Below the pieces are notes generated by a model. It had not been told where the DNA came from, did not search any database, and saw only the letters and a program-made list of their open reading frames with translations. From Chiua virens (taxonomy: Eukaryota; Basidiomycota; Agaricomycetes; Boletales; Boletaceae), in NCBI GenBank assembly GCA_019787685.1, contig JAHNUO010000033.1:186001-250000 (forward strand): a DNA stretch of 64,000 bases. The letters are read 5' to 3'. The translations under genes and the position numbers were made by a program. Positions within the stretch are counted from its first letter, which is position 1, and each line of letters starts with the position of its first letter. Below are positions 25,436 through 36,588 of the stretch, piece by piece.

Positions 25436-28400
25436 CTGCTATGCCCTCATTGCTCCAAAATGTTTACTTTGAAGTGGGGGTGCATGGGGCATGTGTTACA
25501 ATATCAACTTTTCCTCACTTAACAACTTCAACATTCGACCTATTCTAAAGATACATGCCTCATGTCAAGGCTATCCAAAGGATCATACCCTATTGGCTGC
25601 CACAAACTCACACACTTACACTTCTATCTATTCATCTCCCTTATCACTGACTCATCATGGCAGTGCAAGGCTATGCTCTTATCTATGACTCATATCTATT
25701 CACACCTTATCATCCAATGAGACACATTATGTTTATCTATGTAGTTCATACTCAGATTAGAACTCCGACATCCATGTAGTATATAAACTCCATGAATCAA
25801 AGCCAGAGAGCTCTAACAAAGTTCTCTTGGAGTTTTCGCCTCTTCACTGGACTGAACCCCCTCTTCACTCAACCACTACACTTTAACAGTCTAGTATTGT
25901 TCTAGGTTGTTTCAGCATGTTCATACTGTGCATCCTGACTAACAGCACCCTCAAGCTGACTCAGACTCCAAGTCAGACCTTGTTGGTTCCTTGAGCCATA
26001 CACCTGAGCATCACAGTACCCACTCCTCCATCACCCATCCAGATGATCTTGCAGACCTTGGAGTTGGGGATCAGTCGCCAGAAGGTCCCCATGTTGACCA
26101 TGCACTTGCAGGAGGGACGGTATGGAAAGAGTATCACCCATATTTGACTGGTTCATACCACATTGTCAAAAAAAAAATTACTGATCATGAAATCCAGCAC
26201 AACCCTGTGATGAGTCTGGGGTGCCATTACCTCCCAGTCATCCTCCTAGCCCTTGTGCTCAGCATGACCCCACTGACTGGTCCCCCTTTACTGGTCAGCA
26301 TGACTTCCTCCTTGCAGATTTTCTCTTTAGGTGCAAGGAGATGTCAGTGGGAAATATCAACCACCTCATGGAACTTGAGGCATTCCAAGCCCCCCAGCAG
26401 CAACCCAACAGCCTAGGGAGCAATCCATCATCTTTGGGTGCACCTTTCCTATCTGCTGCCCACATTTATGCAATTGACTGAATACAGTCAGGCAGAACTC
26501 CTTGGGAGTGTATGAAAGTCTCACCAAATGTGGATAGGGATCAAAATCCGCCGTCCTGGAAGCTCGCCAAATATGAAGTGTGGTACCATGATGTGGATTG
26601 TGTCCTCACTGAGATGATTGCTTTCCTTGCAATCCCAAAAGGTACATTGTCTTGTTCTTTTTTTAGTATGCTATTTTACATGACTATTATCTTGATTTCT
26701 AGCAGCTTGCAAGGAAGACAATGATGCAGCTTTCCACTCATTCAAAAAGAAATTATATCATGCCTCCATATTAGCGATATTGCAACCAGCAAAGCCAGCC
26801 ATGATCACTCCAGTCGTGCACTGTTGTCCTGATGGCCATTGGCACCGCATAATATTTGACTTGGCTGCTTTCATTGCTGACTATCCTGAGCAAGTTATGC
26901 TGAGCAGGATGGTGCAAGGATGGTGTTCCAAGTGTGTATAACATACTATATTGCTAGCACTGTTATTCATATGCACATATCAGATGTACGGCACCAATGA
27001 ATGATCTTGATGGTCCAGGGGGGCGACGTACACACACTCTGCACTGACTACTTCATGATGCACTTCCTTTGGATGTATGTACTTTGGCATGAGTATGGGA
27101 TAGACATCACTATTATTGTTAGTATCTTTTTCTTTTATTTTCTTATGTGCGTCTGGTTCATTGACAAGGTTTTTGTCAGCTGTTCACCCATGATTTCCCT
27201 CGTGCAGATATATTTGTGATGATATCACCTAATCTGCTTTATCAGCTGATCAAAGGGATGTTCAAGGATCACCTTGTGATGTGGACTTGTGAATGGATTG
27301 AGGCCAAGTCTGAGCCCACCCATGCCAAGGAGATTCTAGATGACATTGATAGGCGGTAAGTGACCATGTCGATTTATTGTGTTAAAGAATGACAGTTGTG
27401 TAGTCTGGCTGTAGTACCTCATTTCACTGGTCTACATCACTTTCCCCATGGCTGCCACTTCAAACAATGGATGGGCAATGACTCTAAAGCACTAATAAAG
27501 GTGCATATTTATACTACGTCTTAACTGCTTTATTGGGAACTTAACAAAAATATAGATTTACTTACCTGCTATTGCCAAATATGTTCCCCCACAGCTAGTG
27601 CAGTGTTTAGCTGCTTTTTGAATTTCTGCTACATTGTTCATCGATCGGAACTTGGAGTCAAGGACCTGGAAGTCACACCACAAGGTGTTCTGTTCCAAAG
27701 TTTGGCCCACCAGATTCTCCCTCCCTCGTCAACACACACTGTGTCACTACATCCATATGATTCAGGAATTTGGGGCACCAAATGGCCTGTGCAGTTCCAT
27801 TACTGAATCATGCCATATAACAGCAGTCAAACACCCATGGCATCGCTCAAACCATTACAACACCCTTGGCCAAATGCTTTTGACTATTCAACATCTCGAC
27901 AAGCTTACTACTGCCCAGATTTTTTTCATCGAACAGGGTATGCTCCCACCTGATGTTGAAGCTCCCTCATCAATCCAAGCCACCTCTACCAGCCAGGATA
28001 TTGACCAACAAGAGCCAGATGACAAGGCTGTCAATACTAAGCATATTGAAAGCCATATGCATTTACCCATGCAACCCCATAAGTATGTTTAAATTATCAT
28101 TTGACATGATATACTTATCCTGCCTTCAGAACATGGATATGCAATACAACTAATACATCTGGCTCTCCAAATCCATGAACCACAGCTCCCCTGGCTAGTT
28201 CACAACTTTCTTGATGCAAAGCATGGCTCTCTGTTGATTGATGTCACCAGTTTCGAGGGACCAGTCTCAGTTTTCCACTCAGCAGCAGCAATGTTTCATG
28301 CCCTATCTGACACATCGATGTTATCCCCATCTTCAGATCAACACAAAACAGCCCCAGCATATCCAGCTCATTCCTCTTGCCTTTGAGATGCCTAAACCAT

Positions 28401-28450
28401 GTACCACAGGCCCGGGTATGGGTAGGATACAAGCAAAGCATGGGATGTGA
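25436..28450 (+). pseudogene. Plavaka-type (CACTA/CMC-like) transposase, multi-exon, decayed
   Basis: Consecutive plus-strand blocks follow the order of a Plavaka transposase. First comes a C2H2 finger, CPHCSKMFTLKWGCMGHV (25.44 kb), then DWSPFTGQHDFLLADFLFRC and CKEMSVGNINHLMEL (26.27-26.36 kb). Next come LAAFIADYPEQVMLSRMVQG with WCSKC (26.86-26.93 kb), ISPNLLYQLIKGMFKDHLVM (27.22 kb), HTLCHYIHMIQEFGAPNGLC (27.74 kb) and KHPWHRSNHYNTLGQMLLTI (27.83 kb). A C-terminal block with GPVSVFHSAAAMFHALSDTS follows (28.26 kb). Several introns with GTAAGT/GTACAT-like donors separate them. I saw neither the element's terminal repeats nor an uninterrupted coding path, so I call it a relic. In the family this protein performs cut-and-paste transposition in the nucleus. 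Confidence 0.75.
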
Positions 28451-29506
28451 GTCCTAACCTTTACTCACAGGTTACACCTATAGGACACGACATTGGATTG
28501 ATAACATGCACAGGATTCTCCAGCCTCGTCAGGGTACACGTCACTCATGCGTCAATTGATATCACACACAGGATTCTCCAGCATTGTCAGGGTACATGTC
28601 ACTCATGCATCATGTGGATTGATGGTATGTTCCACCCCCCACTCCCTGTTCTTCATGCCATCTGGCAATGCGACGTGTGCAGGACATGACTCAGACTGAA
28701 TGTGTACAGGACACAATGTCGGATTGACAACAGTGTGTACTGCTTCCCTCATGCTCCTATGCGACTAACCCTCACCAATGCTTTATCCCTCACCCCCTCT
28801 CCAAGGTCCTTCATGCCCCTAGTTGTGATATGGATCCGTTTCTGACATCTTGCAATATTATTTTGCCCTGTGTACTGAGGAGTGGCTTGCTCAGGCGATG
28901 TGCAACACTGCTGTTGGGAGTCTGTATTTGGATGCACGTCAATGGGATAAACAAGGCCAGCCCAACATGTTACAGCTCTAGCCTGCTGATTTTGGGACTT
29001 AGCTATTCTTTGATGCCAACACAATCATCACTTGGCAATCGTACGGTACAAATAACCATGTTCATGGATGTTTCTATGCCGCCACCCAGTCAGTTCGTCA
29101 CCTTCACCAGCATTCAGAACAACAAGATGCTGGCAATGTTTTCCATACCATCAGCTGGTCTGTTTGTCCATGTAAGTTCGCAAGATATAGATTTGGCCCC
29201 TCTTTCACAAAGGATTGGCTCACAGTATCTTGTGTCCCATGGTGTTGTTCCCTCGAATAGCATATGGATGTTCAATGGTGATGCTTGATTGGCCGTGCAT
29301 AACAACAATTTCACATCACCAGTTTGGTCTCTGTAAATGTGGTTCCTTTTCATTGTGTTTATGCTTGGTCCTCACCATTTCCATCTTCTTGCTTACTTGC
29401 CTTGTATATGTATGGCCTTACAAGGTGGGGGGTTGAAGGAGCAATGCTGAGCAATGAACATTTCCCATCCGTTGTGTAGTCATGCTATGATGATGCTAGT
29501 CCATGC
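28451..29506. other. Decayed flank of the Plavaka-type relic
   Basis: A short direct repeat, CACAGGATTCTCCAGC, occurs twice (about 28510 and 28571). The frame at 28830-29288 is open but not recognised. The stretch ends at the TA target of the Tc1-like element. Confidence 0.35.
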
Positions 29507-29508
29507 TA

Positions 29509-31099
29509 CAGTGAGCAACAAAACTGTTGCAATGTTTGACCCAAATGTGGTGTGCACAGTGCACCGCAACCACTCGTGGGAATGTCACTTAGCTTTGGTG
29601 AGACCAAATAAAGTACAAATCATTGGCTACAAATCGGCCTCTGGGTCATGTGATTTGGCCCAGTGGCTGCGAAGATATTGCCATTTTAAGTCACTCTAGT
29701 CATTGCAACAGTTTTGTTGCTGATATCATGGGTATGGTAATTAGTATGAAGTGTACCCTCCTTTGGCCTTGATAACCTCCTGAACTCTCCTGGGCATACT
29801 CTCAATCAATCTCTGACACTCCTCTGCCCCAATCTTGTACCACTCTGCTTGAATCCTCTCCCAAAGTTCCAATACTCCCTTGGGTGGCTCAGGATACTCT
29901 GCTAGCCTTCTTTTGAGGATGAACCATAGATGTTCTATGGGATTAAGATCTGGGGACTGAGCAGGCCATACAATAACCTCAAATCCATGCTCCTCGAACC
30001 ACTCCTTGGCCTTCCTACTGGTATGTTTGGGATCATTATCTTGTTGAAAGATAATGTCCTCTGGAGAAAATCCAAAATCCACCAGGGTTTGTTGGAGATC
30101 ATCCTCTAAAATCTGCACATAGAGGTTAGAATACATCTTACCATCAATCTTGCAAGCCATTCCAACCCCTTCCTAACTCATACAACCCCATATCATCACT
30201 GAACCTCCCCCAAACTTGACTGTACCCTGTACAATCCTATCACTAAGGCCCTCTCCTGCCATTTTCCAAGCCCATTTCCTGCCATCTGACCCAATACAAT
30301 TGATGTTGGTCTCATCTGACCATATGACATGCTTCCAATCATCCACAGTCCAATCCTGGTGGCTTATAGCAAAATCCAATCTTTCTCTCCTATGATGCTT
30401 GGAAAGAAAAGGTTGTTTTTGCTTTACTAAAGCCTTCATACCAGCCTTTTTCAGGTGACAACGAATGGTTTGTGAGGATATGGGATGGTTCTTGACATCC
30501 TGAAGAGTCTTGGTGATCTGGATAGCATTTTCAGCCTTTCCAGTACCAAGAAGTTGAATAGCATGGTGCATATCGGTGGGGGAAATGATGGATGGACAAC
30601 CACCAGAGGCTTTGGGAAGGTCAGGACAGTGTTTGGCACAAATATGACTGATGGTGGAGTGGTTGAACCCAGTAGAAGCAGAGATTTGGCAGGTTGATTG
30701 ACCCAATTCCAAGACAGTAATGATCTGGTTGGTTTGATCAATGGACAAAGATTTCATGATAAAAGAAGTGGTAAAAGTGATGATGTTTGGCTGTGTTTAC
30801 ATCATGTTGAACTGTTTATGCATCACATGACCCATTGCTGATGTCATATTTCATTGCAACAGGTGGTTTCTGCATTTACATAGCTTAGTAACAAAACTGT
30901 TGCAATGACTAGAGTGACTTAAAATGGCAATATCTTCGCAGCCACTGGGCCAAATCACATGACCCAGAGGCCGATTTGTAGCCAATGATTTGTACTTTAT
31001 TTGGTCTCACCAAAGCTAAGTGAAATCCCCACGAGTGGTTGCAGTGCACTGTGCACACCACACTAGGGTCAAACATTGCAACAGTTTTGTTGCTCACTG
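29509..31099 (-). mobile_element. Tc1-like element A (IR/DR type), nearly intact
   Basis: The element is bounded by CAGTGAGCAACAAAACTGTT and its complement, with TA on both sides (29507-29508 and 31100-31101). The inverted repeats are long, about 200 bp each, and each carries the sequence around TTGCAACAGTTTTGTTGC twice: once at the outer end and once at the inner end (29700-29720 and 30888-30908). This is the IR/DR arrangement known from Sleeping Beauty-like transposons. The two arms are almost identical, so insertion is fairly recent. It encodes the transposase at 29741-30757. Confidence 0.9.
29741..30757 (-). pseudogene. Tc1-like DD34E transposase with a single in-frame stop
   Basis: A 1017-nt minus-strand frame starts MKSLSIDQTNQIITVLELGQ and carries a paired-like helix-turn-helix N-terminus (CQISASTGFNHSTISHI). 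The catalytic triad is visible: D in VIWSDETNINCIGS, D in FQQDNDPKHTS, and E in SPDLNPIEHLWFI, with 34 residues between the last two. It ends with QEVIKAKGGYTSY. One amber codon (30173-30175) replaces the Trp of the WGCMTWEG motif seen in the sister copy at 49.2 kb. The frame is otherwise uninterrupted from start to stop. The protein would bind the TIRs and cut and paste the element. Confidence 0.88.
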
Positions 31100-31103
31100 T
31101 AGG

Positions 31104-31340
31104 TCATACTAGGTTTGTGGCAAAATGATAGTCTAAGCTAGGCGATGCTAGGCTCATGGCAAAATGATAGTCTGTGCTAGGTTGTGCTAGGTCATGCTAG
31201 TCAGTTGCTAGATTATACTGAAATATACTAGGCTTTGCTAGGCTCTGCTAGACCTGCTAGTGCACAATAGGCAGTGCACTTTTGCTGATGCAACGTGCAT
31301 GGGAAACTCAGTTTGTTTGAGACCCAAACACTGCAGCTAT
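31104..31340. repeat. Short interspersed CTAGG(T/C)-rich repeats
   Basis: The phrase GGCAAAATGATAGTCT occurs twice (about 31118 and 31157), with many GCTAGGTTGTGCTAGGTCAT-like words up to 31270. This looks like local slippage or micro-duplication. No gene is present. Confidence 0.5.
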
Positions 31341-31389
31341 GATAGCTCCATGGCTGGTCGCAAGCTTTCCATTTGAAAAATTGCTCTGA

Positions 31390-31830
31390 GGACAAGAATG
31401 TCTGCAGCTATGGTGTGCCACCACAGCAACAGTGACAATAACAACAACAGCGACAACAGCATGCTACCATCACCAGTGACACAATGGCGCTCTGACTGTG
31501 CGACCACTACCAGCAATGGAGTGACATCATGCTGTGATGGCACCAGGGATGCAACAATATCAAGGGCAATGGCAATGTGACAGCATGCCACTACTGTCAT
31601 TGATGCTGATAATGCCCCCACCACCACATCCATGACACTGTGCTGTGACAGCACCAGGGATGCGACAACATCGAGGGCAATGGCAATGCAACCCATCATT
31701 GATGCTGACAATGCCCCTATCACCACACATTTGACAACGTGCTGCAATGGCACAGGGGATGCAACAATGTTGAGGGCAATGGCAATGCAACAGCATGCCA
31801 TCACTGACATTGATGCCAACAATTCCCACA
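31390..31830. repeat. Degenerate tandem repeat of about 100-110 bp
   Basis: After an ACAACAGCGACAACAGC tract, at least three imperfect units follow. Each contains GGGCAATGGCAATG preceded by GATGCAACAAT-like sequence (about 31550, 31661 and 31758) and a GCACCAGGGATGC-like joint. Open frames on both strands here follow from the repeat composition and are not genes. Confidence 0.6.
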
Positions 31831-33120
31831 TATCTCCCTCAATATGCTATGATGACAGCGAAAGTGGATGGCCATTGTGGCCACAATGGTGAGGATGAGG
31901 ACAATAAAGGTAATAAATCCTAGCTGAAGTGCAATACTCAGGGGGATTGAAAGAATAAAAAAGAGGGTGAAGGAATGTGATTCTATTTGACCCAGGGACA
32001 ACACTGAGTTGATGAACAACGAGAAATGGATTTTAAGTAGTCTGAGATGAATCTGGGGCAAATCTGGATTAAAATGGATGGAAAAGTAAACACAGCAGAC
32101 CAAATCCAGATCAAGAAAATACGAGGTGGGTGAGAGAAAACAAATGTTGACCAAAAACGATGTGAGACAGATGCACACAGGCAAAAGCTACTGTATTTTG
32201 TCAATACAGTGAATTTTATAGTCCTCAGGAATACCCTCAGACTTGTCCTAAGTAAGGATAATAATAAAAAGAAGGTTTTCATATGGTATAAAGTTCAAGA
32301 GGCACCTGAACATCCCTGCAAAGGCTGTGTGACATGGTCTAGCCAATGCTAAGTATGAAGAAGGAGCAATAAAAATAAAATAAAAGAGTCCAAGGCAAAA
32401 CAAGTGCAGATACAGCAATCCGGATGAGTTTGCACAAGCCAACAGATCAGGATCAGGATCAGGTGATGACAGGGTGTGGAAAAGTGCTATGCAAGCACAG
32501 GGAATACCTATTCCCTACAATGAGGCAAAGGCACATTGCCAACATGATGATGACGACAGTGGCAATATGACTGTATGCCACCACCCACACATCTCCCTCA
32601 ACGTGCTACTACAATGACGGTGAAAGGGGATGGCCATTGTGGTCACAATGACGAGGACAAGGATGAGGAAGGTACACTGTCAACATGACTGTAGGTTGAA
32701 CATGCACTGGGGTTGTACCACCATGGCTATGCAGCCACTGGCTCTGATGGTTGTATTCATTCTGTCTGTGCACATTTTAATACATTCTATCTGGTGGCTG
32801 CGTTATATGGTCAAATGGTCCTGTGTGCATGATTGCAACAGTCAGCTTTTTGGTGTGACTTAAACAGCTTTTCAATAAACTTTTTTTTACTTTAAAAAGT
32901 GTTGGGTGTCTTTGGATGAGTTAGAGATATCTTTGAAAAAGTTATGTGCTTTTCCTACTTTTGTCTTTTTTCACTTGTATGAGTAAGAAAAGCACATGTA
33001 TATTTTGCTGATGCTGCCTGACCTAGTGTCTGCTATTGAAACATAACAAAATGTGTGCTGATTATGATACAGCATTTTTGCCAGTGAATGTAATGTATCA
33101 CATTGTTAAAGATCCTTTCT
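31831..33120. other. Intergenic with a duplicated segment
   Basis: The segment around 31825-31905 (ATCTCCCTCAATATGCTATG ... GGATGGCCATTGTGG) recurs at 32590-32670 with moderate divergence, so the tandem-repeat block was itself partly duplicated. No gene is recognised. Confidence 0.45.
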
Positions 33121-33134
33121 TCCTGGATTTCCTA

Positions 33135-33560
33135 GTTGTTAGACTTGCATTACTTGGGCACACTATGCAACTCTGATGGGTCTGTAACATAATCCAATAT
33201 ATAGCCAGACAATCTGGATATCAGGATGTGAGCTGTTGACAAGTAGTTAATTCTTCTATTGTTAGACTTGCACTCTTTGGACACACCATGTAACTCTGAT
33301 GCATGAGATACAATTAAATATATGATGAGGCAATTTGGCTAATAGTGGCTATTAGAATGTGAGCAGTTGGCAAGCAGTTGATCCTTGTGTTGTTAGCCTT
33401 ATGTCACTTGGGCATCCTGTGGGATTCTGATGAGTGTGCTATAGCCAAGTGCATGATTGGATAGTACAACTCTCAGAATGGCAAGTGGCTAGTTGTGGTT
33501 TTGTCAGACTTGTGTTGTATAATCAAGCTATCTAATTTTGATATATGAAATATAGCCACT
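33135..33560. repeat. Degenerate tandem repeat, unit about 110-130 bp, four units
   Basis: Four successive units start with a TTGTTAGACTTGC-like phrase (about 33137, 33260, 33391 and 33501). Each continues with CTTGGGCAC..C..GT..AACTCTGATG, and then a region ending near AGTTGG/CAAG. Divergence between units is high, so the array is old. Confidence 0.55.
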
Positions 33561-33879
33561 GATCATAATACAACATGTTTGCCAGTGATTACTTGTCATG
33601 GACACAGATTAAACAGAATGATTGCAAGGTGGTCTTAATAACATCATTTTTACATTGACCATATCATTGAATTTAATGGGTGACAAGGCTTTATCATTAT
33701 ACTTCATATTTATATTAAATTGTCATTAATATCTAGGAATATCTTCTCAACACCATTTTCCTGATGTTCCTTTGTGCCACCACACCAAACATGATGGATG
33801 ACATGATGTGATGATGCAACAATGTGGTGTGGTGTGCCACCCCTCTCTAAGTTCCTGACAATGACAGTAATGATGATGA

Positions 33880-34335
33880 CGACATGAGCACCATGATAAC
33901 ATGGTGCTATCGTTGTCCTCATTCTCATCCTTGCTCACCCCCATTGTCCTCACCCTCACCCTCACCTCTGTTGTCCTTGCTTATCCCTGTTGTCCTCACC
34001 CTCACCCTCACCTGACAGTGATGACAACAATAACAATAACACGAGCACCACGTTATCATGGTGCTTGTGTTGTTGTTGTCCTCCCTTACCTCCATTGTTC
34101 TTTTGCCACCCTCACTTGACAACAACAACAACAACAACAATAACAACACGAGCACCACATTATTGTGGTGCTTGTGTCATCATTGTTATCCTTGCTCACC
34201 CTCATTGTCCTCACCCTCTGAGTCACCCTCACCCAACAACAACAATGATGATGATGATGATGACATGAACACCATGATAATGTGGTATTTGTGTCGTTGT
34301 TGTTACCATCCTCCCTCACACTCACTGTCTTGGTG
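33880..34335. repeat. Hairpin-bearing tandem repeat with CCTCACCCT and AACAAC tracts
   Basis: Four units each carry an inverted repeat of the form GAGCACCA..n..TGGTGCTTGTGT (stems near 33886, 34043, 34150 and 34267). They alternate with pyrimidine-rich CCTCACCCTCACC tracts and AACAACAACAAC tracts. The open frames in this stretch are low-complexity artefacts. The regular spacing of stems suggests expansion by slippage or unequal exchange. Confidence 0.65.
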
Positions 34336-34690
34336 TTAGAAGGTCAAGGTGCATCCTCAGGTGCAGGTGCAGGTGTCAGCACTGCCACCTGGGGGTACAC
34401 CTGTGCAGTTGCCTAATTATATGCATCTCTCACACAACTAACTGCCTTTTTCAGTACATATTATTAACATGTTCACTGGTGTCATCATAGAGCTTTTTTG
34501 TATGTATTCTAGTCAAGCAATGGTGTCTTGGAGTCAATGATGTGTCAAGAGACACCTGTGTTGAAAAATGCTGGGGCAAAGTTTGCAGATCACAACATGG
34601 GTTTCCTGGAACATCTGAATCCTATTCTATTCCTTGCTATACGTTACCCTAAGTCATCTAAGTAGCCCTTCATGATTATTCTTTCCTAGA
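34336..34690. other. Spacer, nothing recognised
   Basis: Mixed sequence with no open frame of note before the unknown spliced gene that follows. Confidence 0.4.
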
Positions 34691-35250
34691 AGCTCATCCG
34701 CAAGTTGAATAAATTGCTTAGCAAAGTCGATTTCAGTGTGACCCAGAAACAATGGACAATTTACTTGCAAACCTACTATGAGGTGAATGCAGTGTATTAT
34801 CCAGGGAAAGGTGCCTCATTTACAGACATGCTCATGTTGTTGGTGCACCACAAATTGACTGATGCGCTGGAGGCACTAGGGTGAGTCTGAATTATCACAC
34901 CAGTTCTATTCTATTATAAATTGATTGTTATTTTTCTTGTCAGACGCACACCAGGCTAAAAGAACTTGAGGTAAGAGAAAAAATGCTCCAGGTGGCTGTG
35001 GATCTCATAGGGCTGGACAAGGTACAGTCCCAGTCGAGGATGATTGCTCTTTGCTGCAAGTTTATCCAGGAGCATGCCAAGATGTTCTCCAAGGCTCAAG
35101 GTATGTCTCCCTTTTGTTCTTCACCTTGACCCATGTTGATGATGGCACTCAGGCATACCAACCATCTTGATCAATATGATGCCAAGGACTTTGAGGTCAC
35201 TGTTCAAGTTGGCATTGTGGGACATTACATTGCCTTGGAGTGAGCATGGA
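34690..35250 (+). CDS. Unknown protein with three exons, partial model
   Basis: Plus-strand exons with clean splice signals can be joined. The block VTQKQWTIYLQTYYEVNAVY then FTDMLMLLVHHKLTDALEAL ends at a GTGAGT donor (34881). After an acceptor at about 34943 comes LKELEVREKMLQVAVDLIGL then SRMIALCCKFIQEHAKMFSK, ending at GTATGT (35100). After a CTCAG acceptor comes PTILINMMPRTLRSLFKLAL. The protein appears soluble and helical. I do not recognise the family, and neither end is defined. Confidence 0.4.
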
Positions 35251-36588
35251 TGGGAATGGCTCATGAATCACAAGATGAGTCCAATACTATCTTTGTCCTT
35301 GTTGCAAGCATGCATCCATTGACACCTCTCCTGAGTCAGTGGTAAGGGAGCAATCCATATAGAGCATGACATATGGATGACAGTGGTGTTTGAGCTGCAA
35401 CATGAGCAGGTAGTTTGTAGACATGGAGCAGGGATACTGGTATGATGGTTTATGACTTTTTCTAGGACTGCCTCATATGTGCCTGATTCCATTTTATAGC
35501 CACAAGCAGTTGTTGAAGTTATGTGCCAAATTTGTGACCCTTTCCTCAGTCAATTTAAATGTGAAGCTACTGTTATGTTCTTCATAGGATACAGCATCAT
35601 TCTTCAGAAACCTAGTACTCCCCTAGCACCTCAAGTCTTGATTTCCAACTGCCTGCCAGTGAGAATTACTGGATTACCAGTTGTTTATCTTGGTGTTCAT
35701 GTTTGCCTAGAGGTACTAGTGCTAGTAAGCTGTGATGATATGAACTTTCCAGCTCCACAAGATCAACTGGATCAAGAGCTGTTTTCACTAACTTAACAAG
35801 AAAGCAACCATTTGTAAAAATTTTAGCCATTTCTGTCCTTGAACTCTATACCTTTCTTTTCTTTTTTGGTGTTGTGACTTGGACATTGAGGTTTGTTGAT
35901 CTTTGCAAAATTTGGTAATGTTTGGCATAGTAATGGAAAGGTCTGACTTGGGGAAAACAGTGAAAGTGACTTGAAGCAGCTTACTGATCATTGGCAGTGC
36001 CTATGTATATCCATGTAAAAGGTGCTTTCCTATAGAGTACTCTGGTAGCTATGTAGAAGGTGCTTTGCTATGGAGTGCTCTAGTTGGTTATGTCTAGTAC
36101 TTAGGTATCTGTTGATTACTGATATGCTCTGAAGTACTTTGGGTAGCTATGTAAAAGGTGCTTTGCTATGGAGTGCTCTAGTTGAGTATGCCTGATATTC
36201 AGGTATTTGTTGTTCATTGATGCATTCCACTAATCCTGGTCCTGTCACATTAGCCTGTTTCCATATTCTTCAGCATAGATACTGATCATGTACTCAAAGA
36301 CAGCAATGGTGGTCCAGGATGAGAGTCTGAATGAGGGCAAGTTTAGACATCACACTACAACTGAGTGGATATATTCAATTTGTGTTGTTATCTTGTGGTC
36401 AATAAATGGTTGTGCTGGTGACTGCAGTATGTCTTGAATAACAGCAACAAGGTTGGAGAAGCCCTGCCACATGTCACATCTCTGTCCATGGATATGGCAG
36501 TGTGAAAAGTGACCAGCAACAACACTGAGCCTCTACAACATATGACATAACAGAAAACAGTATTCTTAACATCCTCCCCTTTGGCATC
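35251..36588. other. Spacer with a small imperfect tandem duplication
   Basis: No gene is recognised; the frames at 35521-35796 plus and 35788-35991 minus lack motifs. Between 36010 and 36190 the phrase AGGTGCTTTGCTATGGAGTG and its neighbours recur three times with variation. Confidence 0.45.

Noticed and set aside
31337..31831. 164-codon minus-strand frame and plus-strand partner frames
   Set aside because: They come from the tandem repeat (AVALDVVAS-like periods) and are not conserved genes.
31430..34330. CRISPR-like array of regularly spaced repeats
   Set aside because: Units are directly adjacent and degenerate, without unique spacers or cas genes, and the DNA is eukaryotic.
33710..34339. 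Many overlapping 70-90 codon frames on both strands
   Set aside because: Artefacts of CCTCACC and AACAAC tracts and the hairpin repeat; His/Cys runs look zinc-finger-like but have no spacing pattern.
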